Made by a program: the position numbers and the translations under genes | The notes under the pieces: model-generated | Databases searched by the model: none | Told to the model about the DNA's origin: nothing | The model's input: the letters and a program-made list of their open reading frames with translations, nothing else | Assembly: GCF_050908995.1 (NCBI RefSeq) | Contig: NC_135128.1 | Location: 10,941,114 to 11,005,113, forward strand | DNA length: 64,000 nucleotides | Direction: 5' to 3' | Source of the DNA: Andrena cerasifolii | Taxonomy: Eukaryota > Arthropoda > Insecta > Hymenoptera > Andrenidae | In this document: in pieces, positions 14,201-27,000 of the stretch | Position numbering within the stretch: the first letter of the stretch is position 1 | Layout of the letters: every line of letters begins with the position of its first letter

Positions 14201-14396
14201 ATTAATACGAATTAATATAAACGACTGGGCGGGTATTTATTGCGACGCGGCACGCAATTATGGCGGGACGCTGTAAGGTATTCGCCAGCTTCGCAGAATA
14301 TTCGGTTAAACACGTTTAGTGGTGTTTTCGGAAAATTTTATATCGTTACTGTGACAATCGACAAAAGTATATAATCAATTTATTTTCTACGCGGAC
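8231..14396. other. Non-coding, no gene recognised
   Basis: Several 120-167 codon frames lie between 10580 and 13880 (10731-11171 minus, 10798-11235 minus, 10826-11212 plus, 12738-13241 plus, 13408-13884 minus). They pile up on both strands over the same CpG-rich stretches and contain no motif I recognise. The AT-rich parts (9960-10010, 10240-10400, 12290-12480) hold nothing distinctive. No RNA gene or repeat was found. Confidence 0.5.
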
Positions 14397-14485
14397 CAGA
14401 GATGGGCAAAAAATTATTTCAAATAAAAATTTGAGATCTTTAGACTCGTTCAATAATAATAATCCTAATCAATTTTTATTTGAAG
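14397..14485. mobile_element. Fragment of hAT-like MITE (CAGAG family)
   Basis: The segment begins CAGAGATGGGCAAAAAATTA, the terminal sequence also seen, with differences, at 35268, 38679, 51177 and, inverted, at 39013. It contains a short inverted pair, CAAATAAAAATT near 14420 and AATTTTTATTTG near 14471-14482. The opposite CAGAG terminus is absent and no target duplication can be assigned, so this is a truncated copy. The internal Arg/Lys-poor AT-rich sequence codes for nothing. Confidence 0.55.
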
Positions 14486-17400
14486 CGCCACGGATTAATC
14501 AGTGTATTCGTCGGGAATTCAAGCGAGGGTTGTAAACAATTTTTTTATCTGAGGGCCTTTCATCCTGGGCTTCTAATGATTTCGTCGTATTAATTTGTAT
14601 ATTTATTCGAGAATTATTTGAAGCTCAAATAACTTTGGTGAGCCTCGAGACCCTTTCTTCGACCCTCTCGAAGCCTACTGTATCTACTGATCAGATTCCG
14701 ATTTTCCTCTCCCTCTAAATTTCTTTGATATCTTTAATGAATTCAAATTCAAAGTGAACAGAAACGTTCCAAACCCATGGGCCAATTAAGAGGATGAAAA
14801 AATCCTCTGACGTGAGCATACTTTAATTTTAAATCCGAAATTCGTTCGGTTAGCCCAGGTGCGCAGGAATTTCACCAAAAACTACTTTCGTTCGCTAAAC
14901 GCGATTACGGGGGAGCTTTAAAGCGACACGCGTGTCCCGGAGAAAAGCAGAGGCACCTGCAGGTTGCAGCAAAGCTAACACCATTCTCCAGGTTTCCCGT
15001 GGAAGCCTGTCGAGATGGGCTGGAAAACTCAATGAAAAGAAGCGACGTGTTAACAGGGAGGAAGACGAATGAATGGATAGATAGATTACGCAGATAGACG
15101 TTGGCCCGCATATAGAAAATGGGGACGAGAGAAAGTTAAGAATGGGAGACTGACGTTGGAGAAGATTTTAGGACCCTCTCTTGCTTCCCTTTCTTTGTCG
15201 GGAGCCAAAGGCGTGAAAACGACTGTCAAGGTCTGCCGCGAGGCAAAAAGGCACGTAATAAGATTTTCTTCGTTCTGCTTACGGTTCTTTGTTGTGCAAT
15301 GCACCAGTCATCTGAATGTATGTGGAACATTTTTTTCCTTCTTCCTTCTCCTGTCGCCAAGTGTGACATCTCGATGCCCCACGTGCGATTACACAATGAA
15401 AGGATGAACTTTCCGATTGCCTTTTATTCGAGAAAAATCTGAGGAAAATTTTATCAAGTTTCGAACATTAGTTTTCTGCTGTATTGGTTAATTCAAAGAA
15501 AATGTGATTCCAGTTGTCTAGGGTGAAAAGCTTCAACTTCCTTTCGGGGTGGATAGTTGTTTAGCCTGTTAATTCCCTTAGCTTCAATTTTTATACTGCT
15601 GAACCCTTCAATTTTCCCGCTTATAGCTAGGGTAAATAGGCACATTTGCAATTAGCACGTCTGACTTCTCACTGACTTATACTACTGTTTTAGATAATTC
15701 TCACCTGCGCTCTACTGATTCAATAATTTCTAATTTCTCTATGGCTTTCCATTTCCCTTCCAACAAATCACACAATCAGCCACAATAACTGCGCTTCAAA
15801 TTGACAAATTTAATAAACAAAATACCTACATAAGTGAAACTCCTATCCTCGTTCAAGAAAGATACAAGGGACTGCCCCATAATCGAGTATCAACAAATTT
15901 CGTACAAATCTTTCCATCCACCTTTCCTCAGAGTCGATCCACGAGAACTTAACGGAGATCCTTCGTTTCAAGGAGAGTCTGCGAGCGCAATCGCGCACCT
16001 GTTCACGTATTCGTTCCCCGTGGCGACGAGCGAAACGGAGTCACGAAATTTCCCCCATAAACGCGAGACCCGATGGCGCATCTTGCAGCCGAAACCAAGC
16101 AACTATGCTCGCCGTGAATGCCTGGCAAGCACGTGCGAGGCACGTTACCTCGTAAACCTCATAAAGCCTGGATACAAGAATGCATAATTACTCATGCATT
16201 CCTGCGTAATGCAACGCTGCTGGCTGGTGCATCGGTGCACGACCGCGGAGCGTGCAACCCTGACGCATTGTTAAGGATATACGTGCTTAAATCCCCATAA
16301 AGGATATTGTAAAGTTTTAATGCCGGCAATGTCCCGCCCGGGGGATTCCGCGCGTTAGTCCCTTTATAGTTGACTTTCGCCGGCCTGCCTGCCGGTCCAC
16401 TATCGCAACAATCCCGAGGAATTAGTGGTCAGTCTTTAACGCAGAGATTCAGCCGAGATCAGAGGCATATTACACGAGTGAGAGTGCACCAATCGTTTGG
16501 AAAGAAGGTTGGACAGGGGGGCACGAGGGTGTCGTTAGACAGTTTAATGAGAACTTGTAGTGATAGTGAATCAAAAGCAGACCTCAAATTCACATTGTGT
16601 TATTGGTGCTGTAATAATAATTGTAACTCTACCTTAATAATATTCTTCAACGAAATACTTACCCTCAGGCAGGTACACGGTAATTTCAACTAGACAGGCT
16701 GATACGATTATTAAGAATCACGGTTGCGCACTATTTGCACGCCGACTGGGTTTCGCAAAATCCCCCGTCGCTCTGTCGAAAATCTGACTTTGAATTCGAA
16801 CGGCGGATGCCGTTGGGATTCGGGGGTAATAGGTATTCCAGTCGCGTGGCGGAAAATTTCGCCGGGGCGAGGGCAAACAGCGGGCGGTTTTCGAAGGGCG
16901 CATGCCATTTTTTTCTCGGATCCATCACGCGAGAAGTCATGGGTCGTAAAGTTTTGCGACCCTTCCCGCGGTGCTTCCGCGAAATGGATTCTGCATCGTA
17001 GTCGTCGCCTGGGATGTCGATAACACGATGCCACCGATGGCATTGAGATATTAAGGGCCGTATCCGTCTTCCTCGTTTTCCCTTTTCTTTGTGTGCAATA
17101 GAAAATGCGCGAACATATATCTCCTCTGTCTCTCCGGCGGAGATGCATCAGACGCATTCCATTACGGGCGCAGGGCGACGCGGCGCAGCTGATGCATGCG
17201 TATTCCCAGGGAAACTGACGTCGCGACATTACCGCTCCCTTCTTACCTTTTTTCGCCGTACTGCCTCTTTGTTTTATTTACCTACGGATGAGCGGCGAGG
17301 AAATGTAGCTACATTTTTGCACGGGCGGCGAGAATTTATAGGGAGCGCGGAGTGAAATGAAAGCGGATTTATCGAAGATTGGAATAACGCTAGGGGAATC

Positions 17401-17681
17401 CGATAAATCGTATATCTAACGTCGATATCGGAGAAGCCCGGGACAAGGAAGGGATATTTTTATAAGTAGGACGTAGGTTGGTTCGATGGCCTCGTAGAAA
17501 TGAAGTATCGGGGACGATATTTGGCTGGAGAGCAAGTAATATATCAGGCAAGCATAATAAATCAAATATAATATGGAAAGTGCTAATATTGGGCCTTTGT
17601 GCGTTTCCTGCGGGATCGTTAGGTAAATTGATTAATTTCTGCGAAGAAGGTATCGACAGATTAATTCAGGAATGAGGAGAA
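14486..17681. other. Non-coding; CpG-rich core at 16740-17200
   Basis: Positions 14490-15800 are ordinary AT-leaning sequence. A CpG-rich block at about 16740-17200 is open in several frames on both strands (16711-17229 minus is 172 codons; 16724-17023 and 16735-17001 plus overlap it). A good minus-strand donor-like sequence (G|GTAAGTATTT) lies at about 16665, but all three minus frames close within 45 bp before it, so no coding exon can be built there. Nothing else was recognised. Confidence 0.5.
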
Positions 17682-18048
17682 TTAACCCTCCATGGTCACA
17701 CCTTCTTATAATCACAAATTAGTCACGTGGGGGTGCACCTTAGTGTTATTTTTGAGTTCCAATTTTCATATTTTTGAATCCTTTAATTTCTCAGTGATAA
17801 TTGCACATTGGTAATATTCGTACAATCATACTCTAATACTCTTTTTCTAGAAATATAAATTCTGGTATGATGAAATTTGTAGTTGAAAAAATAGTTCTGG
17901 AAAATAGCGACTATTTTTGTTAAAAATTCACCAAATTTGTGAATTGTAATATTACGATTTAAATTCATTTTTAATTCCTAAAGGCGCGACATTTGAACTC
18001 GAAAATTGCCTGGGGTGGGATACACCCCTTATGATCACGAATGGTTAA
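17682..18048 (+). mobile_element. piggyBac-like TTAA MITE, copy A
   Basis: A 359-bp element (17686-18044) lies between two TTAA tetranucleotides (17682-17685 and 18045-18048), the target preference of piggyBac-superfamily elements. The left end is CCCTCCATGGTCACACC and the right end, read inward on the other strand, is CCATTCGTGATCA; they match at about 9 of 13 positions. The interior carries ATCATACTCTAATACTC and TTTTTCTAGAAATATAAA, which match the reverse strand of the copy at 41824-42049 (there ATCATGCTCTAATGGTC and TTTTTCTAGAAATGTAAA). No transposase is encoded. The left end is better preserved than the right, so this copy looks old. The plus sign is an arbitrary reference orientation for the pair. 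Confidence 0.8.
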
Positions 18049-18548
18049 TTCTTAATATTTCAGGGAAATTAACAGGTAGATTTCTTAATCAATAATCGAA
18101 TTTGCCAGGGATTTACTCGACCATTCAGTGAAATTATCCTTCGTATTGACTCATAATCCAAGTCAATTATCCGCATTAGACCACGTTCTACCCAGATTAC
18201 CTAGTAATCGCGCGATTTACAGCTGCATGCGCAATGCATACTGGTGCAGTTGACGCAGCGGCCGCACCAAAAGCGTTTGCGTTTTCTCAAAGATTGGCTA
18301 TCGCTCGTACCTAAGGCACGAAAGGTTTGCCTGCTCGTTAGAAACTAACGGAGGCCTCATTAGTCCGGTGATTATTCGGGGAAACTGAAGTCGAATGGAT
18401 GGCGGGCCATTTACGGTTCAGCATTTCGCAAGCAACTGCAGGGGCATAATTGGTTGCCCAGTGGAGCGCTCTTTATTTCATTTAATCGTGCGCGACTCGT
18501 TTCCCTTTACTCTGTTAGTTTCACTCTCGCGACGAAATTAGCGACACG

Positions 18549-18760
18549 TGTTGATAACTCGCGAGATAGGACGCGGCAAATGTAATTCCTCGTTCAAGGG
18601 TAATTCCTGTAATCTCTCCCTGCTCGCGTATACATCAATAACTCGTGACCCGTTTCTGTAAATGTCATCGGCTAATGTAACTCGCGAACCAGTAATTCTT
18701 CTGTCGCTAGGCGGGTTACTTGAATTTACGATCCATTTGCGTGACTCGCGCGGCAAATTG
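18549..18760. repeat. Cluster of ACTCGCGA-like words
   Basis: Related words recur irregularly over about 200 bp: AACTCGCGAG near 18552, AACTCGTGAC near 18640, AACTCGCGAA near 18680 and GACTCGCGCG near 18743. The core TCGCGA is palindromic. They have no fixed period, so this is a motif cluster rather than a tandem array. It might be a regulatory element or a diverged repeat; the sequence alone does not decide. Confidence 0.3.
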
Positions 18761-19830
18761 TAACGCGATCTCTCTCTTTACACGGTCTCACGCGTCGATT
18801 CTAGCAGACCTCTGAATCTAATTACTCTCAAACAACGGAGCAATCCATTTCTCCATTGATAAGCTCGAACGGATCGGCAGAATTTCCCTGTCGATACCTT
18901 TCATCAGAATGCTTCCACTATCGAATCTCTTAATTCCAGGACTGAACTCCGATACATTGCTCGAAGCACCTACCAATAATACTAATTAGAAGATACACTT
19001 TCCTCGATTGAAATCACCAGTGGCAATTTATCTGGCTCCGTCTATTTCCGTCATTTCTGTACATTTATAAACATCGATCCAACACAAGTGCGGCGCGAAA
19101 TACTCAACATGAAAGTTTCTTCCTCGACGCGCGTCTTCATAGACAGAACCAAACGGAAATCTCGACGTCCCCGTACCGTTGGACGATTCCTTGGTTTATT
19201 TAGTTTCAATCCCACGTGCAGCCGCCGCCGCGTCTCTATTTCCTCCTGTACCTCCTCCGATGGGTATTTTTCTCTTTACGTCAATGCCACGGTATCTGCG
19301 ATCGGAAGCGGGTCTGTCCGCTCGTCTATCTCCTCGAAATCGCCAGGAATTCGCTTCCCTGATGTTTGTGGATGTCCACGGGATTCAGACTTGAAAACGT
19401 ACGTGCTCCAGCAACAGCAGGGCACCTCGAATATTGCTGCGAACCGATCGCTTCTGCCACCTCCGTCGCGGGGGTGTTTGTCGCCGGCAGAGAATCTGCT
19501 ATTCTCGAGACACCTCAAGGAAATTTCCATATCGAGGATTTGAGGTTCGTTTAGTGAAAACAGAGGTGTCGTCTACCTAGAATACTCGAAACAAGGGGGT
19601 GAAATCAGCCTTCAGATGTCAAATTCGAAGATTATGATCGAATAATTTACTAATAATTAAATGCAATTTCAAGAAGGATGTTTTCAATGTCTTCCTAAAT
19701 AAGAAGCTGATAACGTTTTAAGGGATGATAGAGGAATACTGTAGCTAGCTGCGGGAACTAAGTTTTCGTGGTTGTCAAGTATCCCGTTTATACAGATCCT
19801 TGGAAGCTTTCAAGCTTTCACTTAGCTACC

Positions 19831-19957
19831 AATCAGTCTCCAGTCACTAATCGCTCAGAAAGCTTGCAAACAATCGGTTTTCCGATAACCAGTTCTACGC
19901 GAGTCATCAATCAGTCGTCCGTCTATATCGTAAGCAATCAGTCTTCCAAGTAATCAG
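19831..19957. repeat. Degenerate interspersed AATCAGTC repeat
   Basis: AATCAGTC occurs at 19831-19838, 19909-19916 and 19936-19943, with a partial AATCAG at 19952-19957. The first three are each followed by a TCC-like extension (TCC, GTCC, TTCC). A small perfect hairpin (ATCGG, TTTT, CCGAT) lies between the first and second. Spacing is irregular, consistent with an old decayed minisatellite. Confidence 0.4.
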
Positions 19958-20859
19958 CTGGGGTACTTGATCGACACCCGAAGCATCCAAACTTTGTAAC
20001 AGCAGATTAAGCGAAATTCGCATAATTGCGCTATTAAAATGTTTACCACCGTCCGTCATTTTATTCAGCATATTATATCCAGCTCCCTCGAGCCTCTCAG
20101 TCAGATTCAGAACCCCTTTCGCGGCATTTATCAGTCTGAAGCCATTCCAGCTGGCGACGTCGACTCGTCAGCGGTCCAAAGCAGGACTCAGAGATTTTAA
20201 ATATTTGCGCGGAGGTTTTCCAGTTCGTTCCCTTTGACGATCCCCGCGAATGGTCTCCGACGCGCGATTCATTAGAAAATCGAGGTCTCGATTCCCGAGC
20301 AAGCGGCGTGTGGCACACGTGGGAGTGCCTGCAGCACGGAGCGCTGCCTCGAGTCAAGATTTACATACGCGATTCCAGCCTGCTTGGGAATATTAACTGT
20401 TGGATGCATACAGGCGAGCGCAGCTTCTGCTTCTGATTATTCATGCCGCGAGAGGTAACGAGAATATCTGATATTACGCCGTGGACGGCAGCGGAGTTGC
20501 GTATTAATTCAGTAGACAATGTGGACGGCTGATAATAACGTTCTAAACGAATTTCGGTTCGAATTGATACACGCGATGGGGATGTAATTTCTGTCGCGAT
20601 GAAAGGGAAGAAAGTATCTCGGGAATATTATTGCCGGAGGCCTCTGGGTGCCAGCCTCGTCCTTTTAGAAGCATTCTAACGTTCGACTGGTGTAGACAGC
20701 TGCAGCGGGAGTCTGAAGGTGCATAACTATGTAAAACGCAGATTATGCAAAGAGTAGAAGCAGTGATACTAAAATTTGCCGAGGGAAAGTTGCTTAATTA
20801 CTTCAACAGAGATGACTACTTCCTTCTGGGGTATATACAGAGACTTTAATGGTCTGCTT

Positions 20860-21035
20860 GGAGTATAAACAGATGGAGGATGGGAGGAAGAGGAACGGTA
20901 TCCTGAATGAATAGTGGAAAAAGCAGAAGGGACGAAGAAAGGTGTGCAACGGTGGAGGATGGAAGGACCTGGAGAGTGGGCCAGAAATAATGAAACAGAA
21001 GAAATGCAGGAGACTAAGAACAGCAGAAGAAGGGG
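20860..21035. repeat. Purine-rich strand-asymmetric stretch
   Basis: The plus strand is dominated by A and G over about 175 bp (GGAGGATGGGAGGAAGAGGA near 20875 and similar farther on). Open frames on the minus strand here (20769-21074, 20803-21081) are rich in Leu, Phe and Ser simply because that strand is pyrimidine-rich, so they should not be read as genes. Confidence 0.45.
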
Positions 21036-23097
21036 CAACGTCGAGCTGCCAAATCCAGTCTGCCGCTTTCTCAAGGCTCAAGATTGATGGAATGGCAGAT
21101 TACTGGTATTCAGAGAACCTTTACCGAGTTCCCTATCCACTCTGCTCTTCAGGATGTACTTTTTGCTTCTTCTTTTTGCCCATTCCGATTGCGAACAGAG
21201 GGAAGTTGCGAGACCCCTTTCCATGAATAAATTATCGACCTGTGTGTCGCTGAGGACAGGCAACATCCTTGAAGATTATTTACTTCATTACGTAGTGATC
21301 GTAAACTCTATCAATTACTAACACTGTCACAAAAGAAACTGTCTGCGCCAAGCTACGCACCACAACGTCTAACCATCACCCAGCATCGTGGATGGTCCCA
21401 AAAGAGTCCAGGCGAAATGAATTTCCAGCCCAGGACCACTTCACCCATTTCCAATAACGCTAACCATGGCTTCCACCGCATCAACGTCCCTCCCTGCCTG
21501 AGGAAAAGGAAGGAACAAGAGTCTGTGCGCCTGGAGATGTGAATAAGAGATGAGGAACAGCCTCCCAGGAGCATCCGACCCGCTACGAGGCTGTATACTC
21601 GCTCAGTGGCCTTAAGTAGCCACTCAATTTCGTTGCCACTGTAGTGACACAGTTTCTGCAGAACTCCAGCCACTGAATATTAATCAAATTTTCTGATCGA
21701 GAATGCCTGACCACACCTAGCCGCGATTGGCGGAGCGCGACCGAACAGCTGGCTCATTAATATCTATTAGTCGATCGGAATAAAGCGGGAACGACGTCTC
21801 GCCCGTCCATTACTCATGCCCGCTGGACGTAACCAGTGGCGTTATCGCGGCTAATGATTCGTAAATGGCCGACTCGTATTCGAATTAGCTGTTTTACCGG
21901 GGAGACGCCGGGGCGAGCGGAGGGACATTACGCGAATCCGATAATAGATTCGTCCGCGGCCAACCTTGAGCCACTTTTTCCTTACAGATCCCGCGCTTCC
22001 GCGCCGGTTGCATGCGACTCTGCGCGACGATCGCAAGATAAAGGAACATTGCTGGCTGAGGAACGGCGTGGAGGGGAAGTAGGTTAAGGGTCGATCGGTG
22101 TACGCAACGTTGCATCGCTCCAGGTGTTATTAGGCAGTATTTTAACAGGATAATTGGAATTATATTACAACACAGAGTGATCATCGCCGCGCGCAGTATC
22201 GGAAGACGATGGCTGCGTGCTTAACGTGAATGGAGCCTAACGAGCAGCACTAAACGCTCCTCGCGGAGCTCCTAACGGGGCGGGCATGAAAGGGATGATA
22301 GGATAAGCCAGTGTTCTAGAAAATCATTAAGCCACTTGTTTAGTAGTACGCTACTGGGGTCTCGAAACGGTTTTCGCTTTTTAGAGGAATCGATCGGGTT
22401 GGGGGGAACCTCTTTCCTCTGTGGGAAAGGACAATATACTTCCTCGCAATGAACTCTGATTGGAAGATCACCTTTCATCGGAGGTATAAACGTGATCAAA
22501 GTTAAGCTCGCGATCAAACTATTTCCTCTGTTCCTGAAGTGGCAGGTGCAAACGCCAGCAGATTCGCTCGCTACTGATTGTGACAAGCAGAGAGAAAGCT
22601 GCAGATTTAACGTGTTCTAATTACAGTATAAAATTCCCTGCACATCGGTAACTGAACTCGGACCCTCGAAGATGGCAGACGTCTCACGTTCATATCATAA
22701 ACTCAGCTGGTGTCGTGATCCTCAGCACTATCCTCATTCGTTCTTTCATTTTATTCTTCCCCACGCTTTACTTTCCACGTACCTTTATCTTTCTCCATCA
22801 CACCTTTTCTATTATATCGCTCCATTCCGCCGTGCTTCGTATGTTCTTCGTTTTACCTCCCATCCGCCTACGACCGTCTCGTTCGCTGGCAACGAGCTAT
22901 CGTGAAAGATTCCTCTCGATCGCGGGGCTTAGCTCGCGTTTCCCACGGGAACGAAATTACACAGGGCGACGTTGAAACTTCGTTCAGCCGAATTCCATCG
23001 GCGTTTCGCCCAGCTGGAGAATTCCTCGTGGCCGATGGCCAGAGAAACCTCGTGGCAATTCGGGGAAAATGTATCCGCGACTCTTAACCCCCGGGGA

Positions 23098-23109
23098 GGG
23101 GGGGGGGGG
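23098..23109 (+). repeat. G12 homopolymer
   Basis: Twelve consecutive G on the plus strand, inside a G-rich stretch 23091-23111. It is one of four runs of at least 11 G in the window, all on the same strand. Confidence 0.9.
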
Positions 23110-23536
23110 CGGCAACGAGAGGGGGAATTACCTGATCCGTTCCGTCGTGAAATTACACGGTGATGCTCGACGATGAGTCGTTGTACTTTGTGAGATTGCA
23201 CGGCCTCTTGCGATTCCTTCCGTGACCGCTTACTCTTTCCGACGATAGATCGCAGACTGGAATTCTGTTTGAGGTACTATTCGCGGAGAACTATATTGGG
23301 CAGAGTTCAGAGTTGTCAAAGGGATGAAGACAGTAGATATTGGGTTCACCGTTATTTCGTTTGTATTGCCTCATGTCCAGTAAAATCTATATCTGTACTG
23401 TGATACATATTTAAATGTGGATCCTTTGAAACGCGTTTCCTCAGTAAATATGAACTGTACCCACATGTGTGTTATATCAATTTTGTTCGTCTCGAGAAGA
23501 GGAAAGTTTTAACGTTTTTATTTTTTTAATAATCTG

Positions 23537-23550
23537 TATATATATATATA
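23537..23550. repeat. (TA)7 microsatellite
   Basis: Seven TA units are followed by AATG. It is short and unremarkable, but a likely polymorphic site. Confidence 0.85.
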
Positions 23551-23859
23551 AATGTGTTGTTATTTCTTCAGAGTAATTGATGGTGATTAGCAATAACAAA
23601 ACTGAGTTCCTCTGTAATCGAGTAATTATATTTCGTTATTTAAGTTTGTTTACAATACTATTTACAAAGTTCCTACCTGTAATCAAGAAACGACATTTAA
23701 TGTCATTGATCACCCTGTTAATCTCTATTTCCAAGTTCTGTTAATACCTTTAATTTATAATTACTCTGCTTGAATTGCCACGTGCACAACTGTTTTCTCT
23801 ACTTTATTAGCGCTCGAAACAGCGCGGCAATATTCAAATTAAATTAAAGGAATTACATT

Positions 23860-24068
23860 TCCTTTACATATATGTATAAAATCTAAATACCACTCACTCA
23901 CTTAATCACTCATTTATCAAGATCTCTCTGGCACCACTGATTCTATGAGCATGAAAGGTAGGTAGATTCCTCTTAACCCCTCGGTGCTTGCTAAGAAATT
24001 TTTTTAAAAACTCCCTCACCTTCATAAAAAAAAAATATAACCCAGCCAACGCCGGGAACTTTAAGCTA
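23860..24068 (+). mobile_element. Decayed Helitron-like non-autonomous element
   Basis: The right end reads CCCAGCCAACGCCGGGAACT followed by TTAAGCTACT, close to the usual insect Helitron 3' end in which a short CCC/GGG hairpin stands about ten bases before CTAG-T. Here the final CTRR has become CTAC. The left part has the family's usual layout: an AT-rich start ending in TATAAAA (about 23873-23880), a CACTCACT simple stretch, then a GGTAGGTAGATTCC block near 23957. No Rep/helicase is encoded. The left boundary is approximate because the terminal TC cannot be fixed. Confidence 0.4.
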
Positions 24069-24070
24069 CT

Positions 24071-27000
24071 AAATTTATATATGCACATGTGGAATAGACA
24101 AAGATTTTGAAATAATCTAACACTAATTATCTTTGGTTTCAATTTTGTTATGGATTCAAAGGTATGATCGCGTCAGTTTGTGCACAATTTATTTTCATCC
24201 AACGATCTGTCTGCAAAAAATTAAAAAATTCCGATATTCCAGTATGCATTAATTACAGAGATCAAACATTTTGCACTTCGTTCATTCCGAAACGTTGGTT
24301 GGAATTTGATTAATGGGCGCACGTGGCAGGGAGGACTTGAAAGAGTGACAGAAATATGCTATTCCAGCGTTGGTAATTCCCAGCAAGAAATTTTCGACTT
24401 TCGAAGGTGGAAGCTAGGGGCCAATGGAAATGACGTCGTTCATAAATCATCGGTCAACGGTTTCTGTCCTTCCGTTCTGGCTCATTATCGTCAGTGTCTA
24501 CGGCGAAGGATATACGCGCGCGGGGAAAATGCTTTAGTCGATTGGACGAAATTTCATTTTCAGCGGAAAAAGTCGTGGGAAATATGGACACGTCAAATCG
24601 TGCGCGGCATAGTTCATCGATGGATTGAACTAGCGAATAATAGAACTATCGAGGAAGAGTACGTTTCAATTAATGAAATCTGGTTGGACCGGATTGAAAA
24701 TCGTTCCGACGTCACGAGATGTGAATTTTTTAACCCGCAGAGTAACGTATAAATGCAGCGAAATTATCGTGGCCACTGAAATCGTTGGAGGATTATTTAT
24801 GTCTATCGCTGTATCTGAAGCCTTGATAAATTAGCTGGGAGCACGGCAAACGATCGTAAGAAAATAATTATGAATCCTGTAGCAACGGCATGATAAACGA
24901 TATTAATAAATACGGGTTGATAAAATCTTGTTTACCGTTACAAATCGTAATTTACGTTTGAATTTTCAAGTTAATTAAAATTCGCTGGGAATTGTGCTTA
25001 CCACGATGCTGCATTCATATATCTCTTCCTAGTTTGAATTAAGGGGTTTAAATATCGGCTGCAAGGGAGCACGAAACACGAAAGAATTAAGAAATCGTAC
25101 AGAAATGGGCTGTTTCGTTAAATCCCAGGCCTTGTGATAATTGAAAGGGATTTTACATAACATTGTCAGAAAAGAGGGCTGACGAAATTGTCTCGTTGCA
25201 ATGCAGATTGCTTAATTGTTGAAGGCAACGTTATCTCGCCGACCCAAATTCTATTTGGCTGAAGTTAGCGTTTGAAACTTTCCATAGGTGGTAGTATTTT
25301 GTTAATCCGTGTAATTACAGTCTCTGGAGTTTTCCTCGCGTGTATTTTCTCGGAAGCAACGCTCGAAATGTTTGAGTACAAGGGCCGATGGATGCAGGAT
25401 GCACTTAACTGCATACACTGACGCGCGACGAGATTACGGATGAATAAAGCAGGATTTCCGAAAGCACTAATTACGAAAATTCATTAAACAGCGTTATACG
25501 AAACAATTTAATCAAGTATTTTCGGATTGATTCGTAAAAGTTTCTATGGATAGAAAATGCATTTCATGATTTGTATATGGCAGATCCTTTTTGGCGCGAA
25601 ACTAAAAACGCAAAGTCTCTTCTAGTACGTTCCTCTTCATAAAAATTCTGATATTCGTATCGATGGTATGAGCTGTCGTTTCTGCTGTAAATGCCAGCCA
25701 ATATGCACGTGGCATGAATTATACATCATCGATCAATACCCGTGTCTCATTGAAGTTGCAGTGAATTCAAGCAGAATTTGCATGACACGTTGTCGAACCT
25801 ATCACACGTTTAAAACCCTTATGAAAAGTTATTTCATTCCACTGTCATTCGTCTCTCACACTGAAAATCCACTACACCCTCCAAGAAGTATTAAAAAAAT
25901 TAGTTTCAGCTCGTAGCATTTAAACTTCCCTTCGTCGTTTCGAAAGCAGAATCTCAGGTAGATTTTCCCCCCACTTTGATCTCCTTCATCGTTTCCTTCT
26001 TGCCGGAATATTTATTACTGAATATAGATTACTGTCGCTAGATTTTACAGTCGTTTTAAAATTTTTGAAATACTAACAAGTGTTTTAGAATCTTCTTTAA
26101 TCTTAATATTGGTTTGTTCGTTAACCCCACAAATAATGTCTTGCCTCTTAAAGTGTTTTCTATCGCAAGTGGATGTAGCATTCTCCAGAAAATATCTCAA
26201 TTTTATTTCATCTACGATCATACCATAATTCTATTTTTACTCAAGTATTTCTTCACTTCCACGAGCTTTGTCCAATTTTGTAGATTGTGTATTATCGAGG
26301 CCAGCATTTCGGGAGGGTCCTCCACAGAAACACAGATTTTCTGGTAGAAAAACACCGGGGACAGATAAAAGCGACAGGAAAGGAGGACCCTTCATTCACC
26401 GAGTCTTTGTTCGCCACGAAATAGATTCGAAATTCCCAACAACTTCCCAAGCGTAATATATTCCCCCTCGATTCTCGTAATACTTTCCCCAGGAAATTTA
26501 AATCTGAGAAAAAGTTTGAACGAGCACCTGCCGTTCCTGCTGAAAGCACGGGCAACATTTAATTCGCGATAAGTGGAATAATTCTATTTATCCTAAATAA
26601 AGGGAGCCAGAGATACTTCGCACGCGATCCTCCCGCCCCATTGTCCCTTTTACTCCGTCCAGTGTGCCCGTGTAACAACTGTTCCCATCAATTTACATCG
26701 CTCTACAGAATAGTTCGCCCGAATGCTGCCTGTCACTCCTGTAACAGTCAGATTATTGAAAAAAAAAAAATGTTTCGCTCGGAGTAGCTGGGCAAAGCTT
26801 TGTTAATTGGACGAGCATCGGAATGCTGATCGCTGCATTCTGCTTTCAATTTGCAGGGGCGATTAAAAAACGGTATGACAACAATACAGTGAAATGCAAG
26901 CAAAAATAACTAATAAATTTCTTGCGTATCTCTTACTCAGTACATATATTAAAACACATCGAAATCTGCTTATCAAAATTTTTTTAGAGCAGAGTAAATA

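Larger units (their letters stand above)
18049..23859. other. Non-coding with several simple-sequence oddities
   Basis: No gene was recognised. Structured items are listed separately: a cluster of ACTCGCGA-like words at 18540-18760, a degenerate AATCAGTC repeat at 19831-19957, a purine-rich stretch at 20860-21035, a G12 run at 23098-23109 and a (TA)7 run at 23537-23550. Frames of 100-151 codons (19088-19543 plus, 21353-21673 minus, 22272-22586 minus) show no motif, and frames on the opposite strand overlap the first of them. Confidence 0.5.

Noticed and set aside
16659..16669. Strong minus-strand donor-like sequence GGTAAGTATTT
   Set aside because: All three frames close within 45 bp upstream, so no coding exon can end there; left as an isolated signal.
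16711..17229. 172-codon minus frame in a CpG-rich block
   Set aside because: Several plus and minus frames are open over the same DNA because stops are rare there; the protein is Arg-rich with no motif.
24306..24752. 148-codon plus frame between a Helitron remnant and AT-rich DNA
   Set aside because: No ATG near the start, no motif, and ordinary composition.
26759..26770. A-run that could be a retroposon tail
   Set aside because: No retroposon body, flanking duplication or tRNA-like head precedes it.
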